Assembly (NCBI GenBank): GCA_002238505.1 | Contig: MPMM01000007.1 | Span: 62,001-126,000, forward strand | DNA: 64,000 nucleotides | Source: SAR202 cluster bacterium bin22 | GTDB lineage: Bacteria; Chloroflexota; Dehalococcoidia; Lucifugimonadales; UBA3495 | Direction of reading: 5' to 3' | Shown here: in pieces, positions 50,494 through 58,504 of the stretch | Numbering within the stretch: the first letter of the stretch is position 1 | Layout: each line of letters begins with the position of its first letter | Translations under genes and position numbers: made by a program | Notes under the pieces: generated by a model | What the model was told of the DNA's origin: nothing | Seen by the model: the letters and a program-made list of their open reading frames with translations, nothing else | Databases searched by the model: none

Positions 50494-51576
50494 ATGTACC
50501 CACCTGGTGGCGGACAACGCCAGCCTGAAATGGATTTTGAGCAGGTCTCTGCTCGCTTCCGAGAAGGAATGGGCCGGTTCTCCGGCCGCTTCGGCGGTGG
50601 AGGAATAGCCCTCTTCATAGTAGGTATCATCGTATTGGCGATGATTGTTTGGTTGGGGACCGGCGTCTATACCATCGGTCCCGGTGAAAATGCAGCCCTG
50701 CGGCTCTTCGGAGCGGCGCAGGGAGCCCCCGTAACCCAGGAAGGTCTGCACTGGTGGTGGCCCAACCCCGTCGGCAAGCGGGATGTAATCCTGGTCACTG
50801 AAACCCGGCGTATGGAGCTGGGTTTCCGCAGCAATGCCGAAGGCGCGGGCAGTCCCTTCGCCACCGAGGCGCTGATGATCAGCGGCGACCTGAACATCGT
50901 GGACGTTCAGATGGTGGTCCAGTACAACATCAAGAGCCTGAACAACTTCCTTTTCCGGGTTGATGACCCGGGGGAGGAGAGTCGCGCCATTCCCCTGGGC
51001 CGGCCCGACGGACGCACCCTGAAGGACGCCGCCGAAGCCGCCCTCCGGCTGGTGGTGGGCCAGCGTTCCATTGACGATATTCTGGTCCGTAACCGTGAAG
51101 AAGTGGAGGAGCAGACCAAGATAAGGCTGCAGGAAATCCTCGACATCTACAACACCGGCCTCAATATCGAGACGGTGCAGTTGCAGGACGTTAAGGCTCC
51201 CGAAGAAGTTCGCGACGCCTTCGACGACGTGCTTCGGGCCCGCCAGGAACGCGATACCCGCATCAACCAGGCCAGGGCCTTTGAAGCAGATATCATCCCC
51301 AGGGCCGAGGGTGACGCCGAACGAATCACGGAGGGCGCAGAGGCCTTCCGGCAGGCCCGTATCGCCAGGGCCCGTGGTGAAGCTGAGCAGTTCACGGCGG
51401 TCCTGACCGAGTACCGCAAGTCCCGGGAAGTTACCCGCCAGCGTCTCTATTTGGAGGCCATGGAAGAGGTGCTGCCCGGTGTAAGCAAGATCATTGTTTC
51501 GCCCGAGGCTGAAACTGTACTTCTCCTTGGCGAAAACGAGGGTGTCAGACCGGTTCCCATAGGGCCGCAGCCCTAG
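50494..51576 (+). CDS. hflK: HflK, SPFH-domain FtsH regulator subunit
   Basis: The 360-residue protein has one N-terminal TM (GIALFIVGIIVLAMIVWLGTGVY, ~37-60) and an SPFH/band-7 domain (IGPGENAALRLFGAAQGAPVTQEGLHWWWPNPV to VVQYNIKSLNNFLFRVDDP). A coiled C-terminal part contains QLQDVKAPEEVRDAFDDVLRARQERD, the HflK hallmark. HflK and HflC form a large cage that holds FtsH and limits its access to membrane substrates. hflC starts 72 bp on. Upstream (50214-50493) I see no further gene. Confidence 0.95.
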   Translation: MYPPGGGQRQPEMDFEQVSARFREGMGRFSGRFGGGGIALFIVGIIVLAMIVWLGTGVYTIGPGENAALRLFGAAQGAPVTQEGLHWWWPNPVGKRDVILVTETRRMELGFRSNAEGAGSPFATEALMISGDLNIVDVQMVVQYNIKSLNNFLFRVDDPGEESRAIPLGRPDGRTLKDAAEAALRLVVGQRSIDDILVRNREEVEEQTKIRLQEILDIYNTGLNIETVQLQDVKAPEEVRDAFDDVLRARQERDTRINQARAFEADIIPRAEGDAERITEGAEAFRQARIARARGEAEQFTAVLTEYRKSREVTRQRLYLEAMEEVLPGVSKIIVSPEAETVLLLGENEGVRPVPIGPQP

Positions 51577-51648
51577 ATGACCGCTCCGGCTTTGTTGTCC
51601 CTCAGCGTCGGTGGCTTTACGGCCTAACCAGAAGTTAAGAGTGTAAAT

Positions 51649-52587
51649 ATGCGACCATTAATCATCCTGGCGGTACTGGTAGTAATCGGGCTGATTGTCC
51701 TGCGCCAGGCCCTCTACATTGTGGATGAGACCGAGCAGGTCATAATCCTCCGCTTCAATGAGGTAATTAACACCCACCATTCTCCGGGCCTGTACATCAA
51801 GGCCCCCTTTGTGGACACGGTTGTTACCTTTGACAAGCGGGTGCTCCGCATTGACGCCCCTGCTGCGTCCATGCCGGACAAGGAAAAGCAGAACCTGATC
51901 ATCGACTCTTACGCCCGTTACCGGATTGTTGATCCCGTTCAGTTCCGCAAGACCCTGCAAACGGAATTAAATGCCAGCAGCCGCCTGGGTGACATCGTCA
52001 CTTCCACCCTGCGTGACCGGGTAGCCTTGCGCGACCGGTTTGAGATTATCGGTTCTGAGCCGATCATCGATGAGCAGGGGAACCCGGTGGAGGACACGGA
52101 GGGCCTGCCCCTCTTTGAGGGCCGCGATACCAGGAACCAGATTCTGGTAGAGGTGCTTTCAGGGGTGCGCAGTCTTACCCAGGACCAGAACTTCGGAATC
52201 GAGATAATCGATGTCAGGATCAAGCGGGCCGACTTCCCCGCATCGGTTACGCCCAGCATCTACACCCGTATGCGGGCCGAACGTAACCGTATCGCCACCA
52301 GGTTCCGCGCTGAAGGTGAGGAGGAGGACCTGAAGATTCGCGCCGTGGCCAACCGCAACCGCGAGGTTATCCTCGCTACGGCGGAGCAGGAAAGCAATGA
52401 AATTCGTGGTGACGGTGAAGCTCAGGCCATTGGCATTCTGGCCGAAGCCCTGAACGAGGATCCGGACTTCTTCGCCTTCCAGCGCAGCCTGCAGGCCTAC
52501 AGGGTGTTCCTCAGCGACCAGGACAAGATTATCCTGTCGGCGGATGAGGACCTGTTCAAGTTCCTGGGTACGCCGTCATCCCAATAG
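51649..52587 (+). CDS. hflC: HflC, SPFH-domain FtsH regulator subunit
   Basis: The 312-residue partner of HflK has an N-terminal TM (LIILAVLVVIGLIVLRQALYIV) and an SPFH domain (VDETEQVIILRFNEVINTHHSPGLYIKAPFVDTVVTFDKRVLRID). The region FGIEIIDVRIKRADFPASVTPSIYTRMRAERNRIATRFRAEGEEE is a diagnostic HflC block. The operon order ftsH, (small gene reversed), hflK, hflC, sucC, sucD is unusual in linking proteostasis with the TCA cycle. A hairpin follows at 52647. Confidence 0.95.
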   Translation: MRPLIILAVLVVIGLIVLRQALYIVDETEQVIILRFNEVINTHHSPGLYIKAPFVDTVVTFDKRVLRIDAPAASMPDKEKQNLIIDSYARYRIVDPVQFRKTLQTELNASSRLGDIVTSTLRDRVALRDRFEIIGSEPIIDEQGNPVEDTEGLPLFEGRDTRNQILVEVLSGVRSLTQDQNFGIEIIDVRIKRADFPASVTPSIYTRMRAERNRIATRFRAEGEEEDLKIRAVANRNREVILATAEQESNEIRGDGEAQAIGILAEALNEDPDFFAFQRSLQAYRVFLSDQDKIILSADEDLFKFLGTPSSQ

Positions 52588-52646
52588 CGCCAGCCATCGG
52601 ACACCGGTCCGCAGGGACCTGACGCCGTTTATTGGCATAGAGCACG

Positions 52647-52679
52647 ATTGGGCAACGACATAATGCCGTTGCCCAATCC
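52647..52679 (+). terminator. Hairpin between hflC and sucC
   Basis: A 12-bp stem GATTGGGCAACG/CGTTGCCCAATC with a 9-base loop, ending 16 bases before sucC. It lacks a T-run, so it may be a terminator for hflC or shield the sucC ribosome site. Confidence 0.5.
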
Positions 52680-52695
52680 CTGTCACGGAGCATAG

Positions 52696-53850
52696 ATGAA
52701 ACTGCACGAGTATCAAGCCAAGGAGATTTTCGCCCGGTACGGCATTGAGGTTCCCCGGGCGATCCTGGCCAGCACACCCGAGGAGGCCCGAGACGCAACC
52801 CGCGAACTGGGCGGTCAGGCTGTAGTCAAAGCCCAGGTGCACGCCGGCGGACGGGGCCAGGCCGGAGGCATCAAGGTGGCGCGCTCCCCCGAGGAGGCTG
52901 AGGAAACGGCCCGGGACTACATCGGCCGGAACCTGGTCACTCGCCAGACGGATGCCCAGGGTGTCCCCATAAACTCGGTGCTGATTGAAGAACTGGCCGA
53001 CATCAAAAAGGAATTGTACGTGGCATTTACCATCGACCGGGGCTTCCGCGGCCCGGTGATGATCGTCAGCGCCTCGGGCGGAATGGACATTGAAGAGGTT
53101 GCCGCCACCAGTCCCGAAGATATTCATACGGAACCCATTGAACCGGTCCTGGGGCTGATGCCCTACCAGACCCGTCGGGTGGTTTCCCGCCTGGGGCTGG
53201 AGGGGGGACAGGCCCGTCCCGCTGCCCAGGTACTGGCTGCTCTCTACCGCATCTTCACCGAAAACGACTGCTCCCTGGTGGAAATCAACCCCCTGATAAT
53301 CACTGGCGATGACCGGGTCGTGGCTTTGGACGCCAAGCTGGACGTGGAGGACGATTCCCTCTTCCGGCACAGCGACCTGCGCGACCTGCGCGATCGCTCC
53401 CAGGAAGATGCCCTGGAGGCCCGCGCCTCGGACATGGAGATTGCCTACGTCAACCTCGATGGCAGCGTGGGCTGCCTGGTCAATGGCGCCGGCCTGGCCA
53501 TGGCTACCCTGGATGTTACCAACGCCGCCGGGGCCGCTCCGGCCAATTTCCTGGACGTGGGCGGCGGAGCCGATGACGAGAAGGTGGCCAGCGCCGTCAG
53601 CATTATATTGTCCGACCCCAAGGTGGACCGGGTGCTGGTAAACGTCTTCGGCGGAATCCTCCGCTGCGATATTGCCGCCCGGGGCATCGTACTGGCCTTT
53701 GAGCGGTTGAACTCGGAATTGCCGCTCATCGTTCGCATGCTGGGCACCAACGTGGACGAGGGCAAGGAAATCCTCGGTGCCTCATCCCTCAACGTAACCT
53801 TCGCCGACACCCTAACCGAAGCCGCCGCCGCCATCCGGCAGGCGGTTTAA
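52696..53850 (+). CDS. sucC: Succinyl-CoA synthetase beta subunit
   Basis: SucC with SucD makes succinate, CoA and ATP (or GTP) from succinyl-CoA in the TCA cycle. The 384-residue protein opens MKLHEYQAKEIFARYGI, then VVKAQVHAGGRGQAGGIK in the ATP-grasp domain. It ends with the CoA-ligase-like domain NGAGLAMATLDVTNAAGAAPANFLDVGG and FGGILRCDIAARGI. All features are normal for the family. Confidence 0.97.
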   Translation: MKLHEYQAKEIFARYGIEVPRAILASTPEEARDATRELGGQAVVKAQVHAGGRGQAGGIKVARSPEEAEETARDYIGRNLVTRQTDAQGVPINSVLIEELADIKKELYVAFTIDRGFRGPVMIVSASGGMDIEEVAATSPEDIHTEPIEPVLGLMPYQTRRVVSRLGLEGGQARPAAQVLAALYRIFTENDCSLVEINPLIITGDDRVVALDAKLDVEDDSLFRHSDLRDLRDRSQEDALEARASDMEIAYVNLDGSVGCLVNGAGLAMATLDVTNAAGAAPANFLDVGGGADDEKVASAVSIILSDPKVDRVLVNVFGGILRCDIAARGIVLAFERLNSELPLIVRMLGTNVDEGKEILGASSLNVTFADTLTEAAAAIRQAV

Positions 53851-53861
53851 GAAAAGCAACT

Positions 53862-53938
53862 GATCCACGAACAGGCACGAATCTCACTAAACACCGATTG
53901 AGCCAATCGGGTCATTCGTGAATGTTCGTGGACTAACA
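53862..53938. repeat. Family B element between sucC and sucD
   Basis: Left end TCCACGAACAGGCACGAAT and right end ATTCGTGAATGTTCGTGGA are 19-bp inverted repeats with three mismatches, around ~35 bp. It fills most of the 108-bp sucC-sucD gap, which is normally a few bases. Confidence 0.75.
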
Positions 53939-53958
53939 AGGAACTGGAGCAACCACAA

Positions 53959-54846
53959 ATGGGCATCCTCTTAGATGAAAATTCGCGCATCCTCGTCCAG
54001 GGCATAACCGGGCGGGAGGGCAGCTTCCACGCCCGTGCGGGCATGGCCTACGGCACCAACGTGGTGGCCGGTGTAACCCCCGGGCGGGGCGGCCAGATGT
54101 TTGAAGAAACCGTTCCCGTCTTCGACTCGGTGGAAGAGGCCGTGGCCGAAACCGGGGCCAACGTGTCACTGATTTTTGTGCCGCCTCCCTTCGCGCCCGA
54201 TGCCGTTGTTGAGGCCGCCGATGCCGGCATGCCCCTGATCGCCTGCATCACCGAGGGTGTGCCGGTACAGGACATGGCCAAAGTGGCCCGCTACCTGGAG
54301 CGCAGGCCGGAAGTTCGTCTCATCGGCCCCAACTGCCCCGGAATGATCAACCCCGGCGCCCACTGCAAGGTGGGCATCATGCCGGGCAACATTCACATGC
54401 CCGGGCGCGTGGGCGTGGTATCCCGCAGCGGCACCCTCACCTACGAGGCCGTGCAGCAGTTGACCAATCTGGGTATTGGCCAGTCCAGCTGCGTGGGAAT
54501 TGGCGGAGACCCCATTATCGGCACCAGTTTTGCCGAAATTCTGCGCCTCTACAACGAAGATCCCGACACCGATCTCATCGTCTTTATCGGCGAGATTGGC
54601 GGCTCCATGGAACAGGAAGCTGCCGCCTACATCAAGGAATCGGTGACCAAGCCGGTCTGCACCCTGATCGTGGGCGCCACCGCTCCCCCGGGCAAGCGTA
54701 TGGGCCATGCCGGAGCCATCATCACCGGCGACAGCGCCCGCGCGGAGGCCAAGATTGCCGCCATGCGCGAGGCCGGGGCCCACATCGTTCCAACTCCCGC
54801 CGACATAGGTTCTACGGCCGAGGCCGTCCTTGCGGGCATGAGCTAG
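53959..54846 (+). CDS. sucD: Succinyl-CoA synthetase alpha subunit
   Basis: The 295-residue subunit carries CoA-binding [32 protein letters not shown] and the phosphohistidine-loop [12 protein letters not shown] near the C-terminus, plus [23 protein letters not shown]. It pairs with sucC 108 bp upstream despite the repeat between them. ATG 53959 follows GGAACTGGAGC. A hairpin follows the stop. Confidence 0.97.
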   Translation: MGILLDENSRILVQGITGREGSFHARAGMAYGTNVVAGVTPGRGGQMFEETVPVFDSVEEAVAETGANVSLIFVPPPFAPDAVVEAADAGMPLIACITEGVPVQDMAKVARYLERRPEVRLIGPNCPGMINPGAHCKVGIMPGNIHMPGRVGVVSRSGTLTYEAVQQLTNLGIGQSSCVGIGGDPIIGTSFAEILRLYNEDPDTDLIVFIGEIGGSMEQEAAAYIKESVTKPVCTLIVGATAPPGKRMGHAGAIITGDSARAEAKIAAMREAGAHIVPTPADIGSTAEAVLAGMS

Positions 54847-54872
54847 CCCCACACATCGTACCGATTTTGTAT

Positions 54873-54893
54873 GGGCGGCCCTGGTGGCCGCCC
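54873..54893 (+). terminator. Hairpin after sucD
   Basis: An 8-bp stem GGGCGGCC/GGCCGCCC with a 5-base loop (CTGGT), 27 bp beyond the sucD stop. It is GC-rich and without a long T-run; role as terminator is inferred. Confidence 0.6.
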
Positions 54894-55032
54894 TGTTCGG
54901 CAACAGGTCCCCCTCCTTCACAGGAGATCGTCTTCTCCACCCATTTGTCCCAACCCTCCCCCATCTTTGCCCATTCGCGGGTGAACTCCCCAGCTTTGCC
55001 CCTCTATGGTATTATTCCCCCTTGGAGGCACT

Positions 55033-55524
55033 ATGTTTGGACTTGCGGTTCTTACAGTCAGCACATCGGGGTATCACGGTCAGCGGGATGACGCCAGCGG
55101 CGACCGTATCAAGGAACTGCTGGTTGCTCCCGACTACGAGCTTGTCCGCTACGAGATTGTTTCCGATGACAAGGAAATGATTGCCCAGCGCATGGCCGAA
55201 TGGGCCGACGCTCCCGACGTCAACCTGATTGTTAGCACGGGCGGCACGGGCCTGGGTCCACGGGACGTTACCCCCGAAGCCTGCCTGTCCATCATCGAGC
55301 GGGAGGTGCCCGGCCTGGCGGAGACCATGCGGGCCGAAACTCTGAAGTTCACCCCCATGGCCATGCTCAGCCGGTCGGTGGCCGGAATCCGGGGCAAGAC
55401 ACTTATCCTGACCCTTCCGGGCAGTCCCAAGGGCGTGGCCGAGACCCTGGAAGTGGTAATGCCCGTGCTGCCTCACGCCCTGGAACTGCTGCGCCGGGAG
55501 TCGGTGCAGGAGCATCCCGTCTAG
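55033..55524 (+). CDS. MogA/MoaB family molybdenum cofactor protein
   Basis: The 163-residue protein has the MoCF-binding fold with STGGTGLGPRDVTPEAC, the molybdopterin-adenylation signature, and FTPMAMLSRSVAGIRGKTLILTLPGSPKGVAETL. MogA/MoaB adenylates molybdopterin before molybdenum insertion. ATG 55033 follows TTGGAGG; the track-like longer frame to 55006 has no support. No other moa/moe gene is nearby. A family A half-repeat follows. Confidence 0.93.
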   Translation: MFGLAVLTVSTSGYHGQRDDASGDRIKELLVAPDYELVRYEIVSDDKEMIAQRMAEWADAPDVNLIVSTGGTGLGPRDVTPEACLSIIEREVPGLAETMRAETLKFTPMAMLSRSVAGIRGKTLILTLPGSPKGVAETLEVVMPVLPHALELLRRESVQEHPV

Positions 55525-55534
55525 TTGAATTCAA

Positions 55535-55561
55535 TCATGGATGGACAGGATATACAGGATG
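55535..55561. repeat. Family A repeat, single end
   Basis: CATGGATGGACAGGATATACAGGAT, the left end, just beyond the MogA stop. A weak ATCCTGCTCAGCCAGTATATCC remnant at 55577-55598 may be the decayed right end. Confidence 0.6.
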
Positions 55562-55624
55562 GTCCTGATGAAAATATCCTGCTCAGCCAGTATATCCAGG
55601 TAAGCAAAGCCAGGAGCACAACCA

Positions 55625-55975
55625 ATGACGCAACCCGAAGAAACCCCGGAACCGGTCTATTGGCCGCGCGTAAAGTACCTGCTTGAGAACGTCATGGAAC
55701 GCTGGAAGGAGCGGTGGGGTCGGGAACCCTACCCCGGCATCCATGAATACTACTGGGAAACACCGCAGGAACTGTCCGTGGCGGTCCTGAACGGCTTCAG
55801 GGCCATAGAGCCAGGGGTTCCGGGCTGGGAGACCCACCTGGTACGCTCGTTGTATCGGAACGTGGGCACCTTTGGCAAAATGCCCCTGCGCGGCCCCTTC
55901 CTGTCCCGCCCCGAGTGCGAGGAAATAGCCCGCTGGATTGATGATGGCATGCCCGAGGGGCCGCCTGAGGATTAG
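55625..55975 (+). CDS. Small conserved-looking protein of unknown function
   Basis: The 116-residue protein has CCAGGAGC before the ATG and strong Trp/Tyr content (KERWGREPYPGIHEYYWETPQEL). The end RPECEEIARWIDDGMPE looks like the last helix of a cytochrome c domain, but no CxxCH heme site is present, so it is not a c-type cytochrome. It sits alone after mogA and before a terminator. I assign no function. Confidence 0.6.
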   Translation: MTQPEETPEPVYWPRVKYLLENVMERWKERWGREPYPGIHEYYWETPQELSVAVLNGFRAIEPGVPGWETHLVRSLYRNVGTFGKMPLRGPFLSRPECEEIARWIDDGMPEGPPED

Positions 55976-56017
55976 GGTATTTCAGCCGATCGCTGAATGG
56001 TCTGGATAGTAAGAGCA

Positions 56018-56040
56018 GGGGCGGGTTGGAAACCCGCCCT
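56018..56040. terminator. GGGCGGGTT hairpin
   Basis: Stem GGGCGGGTT/AACCCGCCC with a GGA loop, followed by TCGTTCG. It lies 43 bp after the small gene at 55625. Confidence 0.65.
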
Positions 56041-56118
56041 TCGTTCGTGAGCATCTATTCGCGGGCATGTGGTCACTCCGCAGGCCGGAATGCCATGTGC
56101 GATTCGCCAGACAAGCTA

Positions 56119-56144
56119 AGGGGCTCACCAACCGGTGAGCCCCT
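56119..56144. terminator. Bidirectional hairpin before the NHL gene
   Basis: An 11-bp stem AGGGGCTCACC/GGTGAGCCCCT with an AACC loop lies between the convergent ends of the 55625 gene and the NHL-repeat gene. Confidence 0.7.
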
Positions 56145-56184
56145 CTGATTTACCTTGTTTCCAGGCTTCGGATTCGGGTTGGTG

Positions 56185-57189
56185 CTAGACCAGCGCCGGC
56201 TCCTTGACCTTGCTGTAAACCTGGATGCGGCCGCGGGTGTGGTCCAGGACGCACAGGCGACCCTGGCTGTCCACGCGGACGGCGCAGGGGTGGGCAAAGT
56301 TGCGCTCGTAGGTGGGGTCGTTGGCGAAGGCCAGGGCCCGCTGCCGGATCATGTCCGGGTTGGAGAGCAGCTTGTCCTTGCCCCACTGGGACATGACGTG
56401 ATCGCCCACCATCTGGGAGACGAAACGTCCGTCGGGCGCCAGAACCTGTACCCGGTCGTTCAGCCAGTCGGCGACATAGATGTCCCCGTCTTCGTCCACG
56501 GCCACGCTGTTGGGGCGGTTGAACTCGCCCACACCGCTGCCGGACCGGCCATAGCTGGCCTGCCACACGCCGTCGGAGTTGAAGACCTGGATGCGGTCGT
56601 TGCGCCAGTCGGCGACATAAACGTTGCCTTCCTTGTCCAGGTCAATGCCCCAGGGCATGTTCAGTTCGCCCGGACCGCTGCCAAAGGAACCGAACTGGCC
56701 CAGGTACTGGCCGTCCAGGGTGAATTTCTGAACGCGGGAGTTGCGGCTGTCCACGATGAAGACGTTGCCGTCATCGCTGATGGCAATGCCGGCCGGCCGG
56801 TCCATTTCGCCGTCGCCGGAACCGCCGGTGCCCCACTTGCCCAGGAACTCGCCGTCCTTGGACATGATGGTCACCCGGTTCAGCCACTCGTCGGTGATGA
56901 ACAGGCGTTCCTGGCTGTCGATGGCGATGCCAGCGGGCCAGATAAAGTTGCCGTCTTCTTCGCCATAGGTGCCGAATTCGCTGATGTACTCTTCATCCAG
57001 GGTGCAGGCGGTTACGCGAACACCATCGGGACGGTTCTCATAGGAGCGGTTGACCACGTACACTGTGCCTTCGGCATCCACTGCCATGTCTGTAGGGTTT
57101 CGGAACCCCGTGCCAGCGAACTCGTTACGGCCCACCGAGTGGCTGTACTCATAAGTCCGGCTGGTAAGACCAAAGAAATGGGTGCTCAT
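56185..57189 (-). CDS. NHL-repeat beta-propeller protein
   Basis: The 334-residue protein is a six-bladed NHL propeller: repeats read FRNPTDMAVDAEGTVYVVN, WPAGIAIDSQERLFITDE, RPAGIAISDDGNVFIVDS, MPWGIDLDKEGNVYVAD, RPNSVAVDEDGDIYVAD and HPCAVRVDSQGRLCVLD. NHL propellers bind proteins or act as peptidylglycine alpha-amidating lyase-like enzymes; no signal peptide is evident, so location is uncertain. It follows DUF1501/DUF1800 in the same direction across a 157-bp gap with a hairpin. Long ORFs on the other strand here are shadows. Confidence 0.9.
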   Translation of the reverse strand: MSTHFFGLTSRTYEYSHSVGRNEFAGTGFRNPTDMAVDAEGTVYVVNRSYENRPDGVRVTACTLDEEYISEFGTYGEEDGNFIWPAGIAIDSQERLFITDEWLNRVTIMSKDGEFLGKWGTGGSGDGEMDRPAGIAISDDGNVFIVDSRNSRVQKFTLDGQYLGQFGSFGSGPGELNMPWGIDLDKEGNVYVADWRNDRIQVFNSDGVWQASYGRSGSGVGEFNRPNSVAVDEDGDIYVADWLNDRVQVLAPDGRFVSQMVGDHVMSQWGKDKLLSNPDMIRQRALAFANDPTYERNFAHPCAVRVDSQGRLCVLDHTRGRIQVYSKVKEPALV

Positions 57190-57304
57190 GCTCTTACCTC
57201 GTCTTTCTGCTTTGTGGTGTCCGGAAAGCGCCGGCCCTCGCTCACAAGGAGGTTAGCCGGAGCCGCCGGGCGATTTTCACTGCTGGTCCGGTCATGCCCT
57301 TTGG

Positions 57305-57333
57305 GCAGGGGCGGAATTGAAACCCGCCCCTGC
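57305..57333 (-). terminator. Hairpin between DUF1501 and NHL genes
   Basis: Stem GCAGGGGCGG/CCGCCCCTGC with a 9-base loop (AATTGAAAC) 13 bp beyond the DUF1501 stop. Confidence 0.65.
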
Positions 57334-57345
57334 AGGTCTTTTGGC

Positions 57346-58482
57346 CTAAAGGAAGTTGACCTTTTCGAAGGAACCGCCAACGATGGGCTGGGGGTCCATC
57401 TTGTAGAAGTCTTCCACGATGGTCGTGTAGATGGAGCGGAAGTCCGTGCTGTACTTGAGGTTTCCGCCCTCTTCCTGCTTGCTGGGTTCCAGGGACGGGT
57501 ACTCGCCGTAGATGCCGCCCTTGACGTGTTCGCCCACAACAAAGGCGATGCCGCCGGCGCCGTGGTCGGTGCCGGAGCCATTGTCGCCGATGCGGCGGCC
57601 AAACTCGGTGAACATAAGCAGCATGACTTCGTCGCTGGCGTTGTGTTCCCGCAGGTCCTGGTAGAAAGTGTCCACGTTGTTGGACACGTCAGTCCACAGG
57701 CCGGAATGCAGGGAGGCCTGGTTGGCGTGGGTGTCGAAGCTGTTGTACGGGGACGTGGTGTAAAGCACCCGGCTGCCGAACCCGGCCAGATGGGTCTGGG
57801 CGATGTTCTTCATGTACTGGCCGACTACCGTGTTGGAGTACTCGACGCTGCTGGTGTACTTGTCGGGGGCGGTGGCCAGGATGTCGGCGCCCTTGAGAGC
57901 GTTGGTGCCGGTGCTGTGGATGTAATCCATAACGGCGCCGGTGCCCATGGCCGGGGAGTACATGCGGCCGAACACGTCCAGAGCATCGTTGCGCTGATCT
58001 TCGCCGTCGATGCCGGTCAGCAGACCATAGGTCTCCAGGTTGCCGACGGAGGCGACGGGCACGCCATCCATAACCAGGGCGCGGGGAAGACCGCGGCCAA
58101 AGTTAACGCCGCACAGTACGTTCTCGGCGTTGGGGTCAATTTCCTTGAGGACACGACCCAGCCAGCCCTCGGTACCGATCTTGTCGGGCTCGCAGGTGTG
58201 CCAGATGTCCATGGAACGGAAGTGGGAATAGCTGGGGTTGTCGTAGCCGACGCCCAGGAAAATGGCCAGCTTGCCCTCGTCCCAGAACTTCTTCAACGGA
58301 CCCATGGTGGGGTGGAACCCCAGGTCGTCGTTGATGGGAATAATCTGCCCTTCGGGAATGCCCAGGGTGGGGCGATAGTCCCGATACAGGGGGTTGGAAT
58401 AAGGAATCACGGTATTCAGGCCATCGTTGCCGCCGGAAAGGGACAGTACGGCCAGTACCGGGTCTTTCTTCGTAGAAACCAT
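57346..58482 (-). CDS. DUF1501 domain protein
   Basis: The 378-residue protein matches DUF1501, a sulfatase/alkaline-phosphatase-superfamily member: VLAVLSLSGGNDGLNTVIPYSNPLYRDYRPTLGIP, FLGVGYDNPSYSHFRSMDIWHT, and the C-terminal MLLMFTEFGRRIGDNGSGTDHGAGG. Most members carry a Tat signal; this one does not. The function is unknown; members almost always pair with DUF1800, as here (upstream, 22 bp apart). ATG 58482 has AGAAGGAGA upstream, preferred to 58536. Confidence 0.92.
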   Translation of the reverse strand: MVSTKKDPVLAVLSLSGGNDGLNTVIPYSNPLYRDYRPTLGIPEGQIIPINDDLGFHPTMGPLKKFWDEGKLAIFLGVGYDNPSYSHFRSMDIWHTCEPDKIGTEGWLGRVLKEIDPNAENVLCGVNFGRGLPRALVMDGVPVASVGNLETYGLLTGIDGEDQRNDALDVFGRMYSPAMGTGAVMDYIHSTGTNALKGADILATAPDKYTSSVEYSNTVVGQYMKNIAQTHLAGFGSRVLYTTSPYNSFDTHANQASLHSGLWTDVSNNVDTFYQDLREHNASDEVMLLMFTEFGRRIGDNGSGTDHGAGGIAFVVGEHVKGGIYGEYPSLEPSKQEEGGNLKYSTDFRSIYTTIVEDFYKMDPQPIVGGSFEKVNFL

Positions 58483-58504
58483 ATCCTTTTCTCCTTCTAC
58501 TAAA

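Noticed and set aside
55625-55975. Cytochrome c call for the small gene
   Set aside because: The end resembles a cytochrome c helix but no CxxCH exists anywhere in the protein.
56155-58503. 782-codon plus-strand frame
   Set aside because: Antisense shadow of the NHL and DUF1501 genes; its residues are codon-complement artefacts and it spans two real genes and a hairpin.
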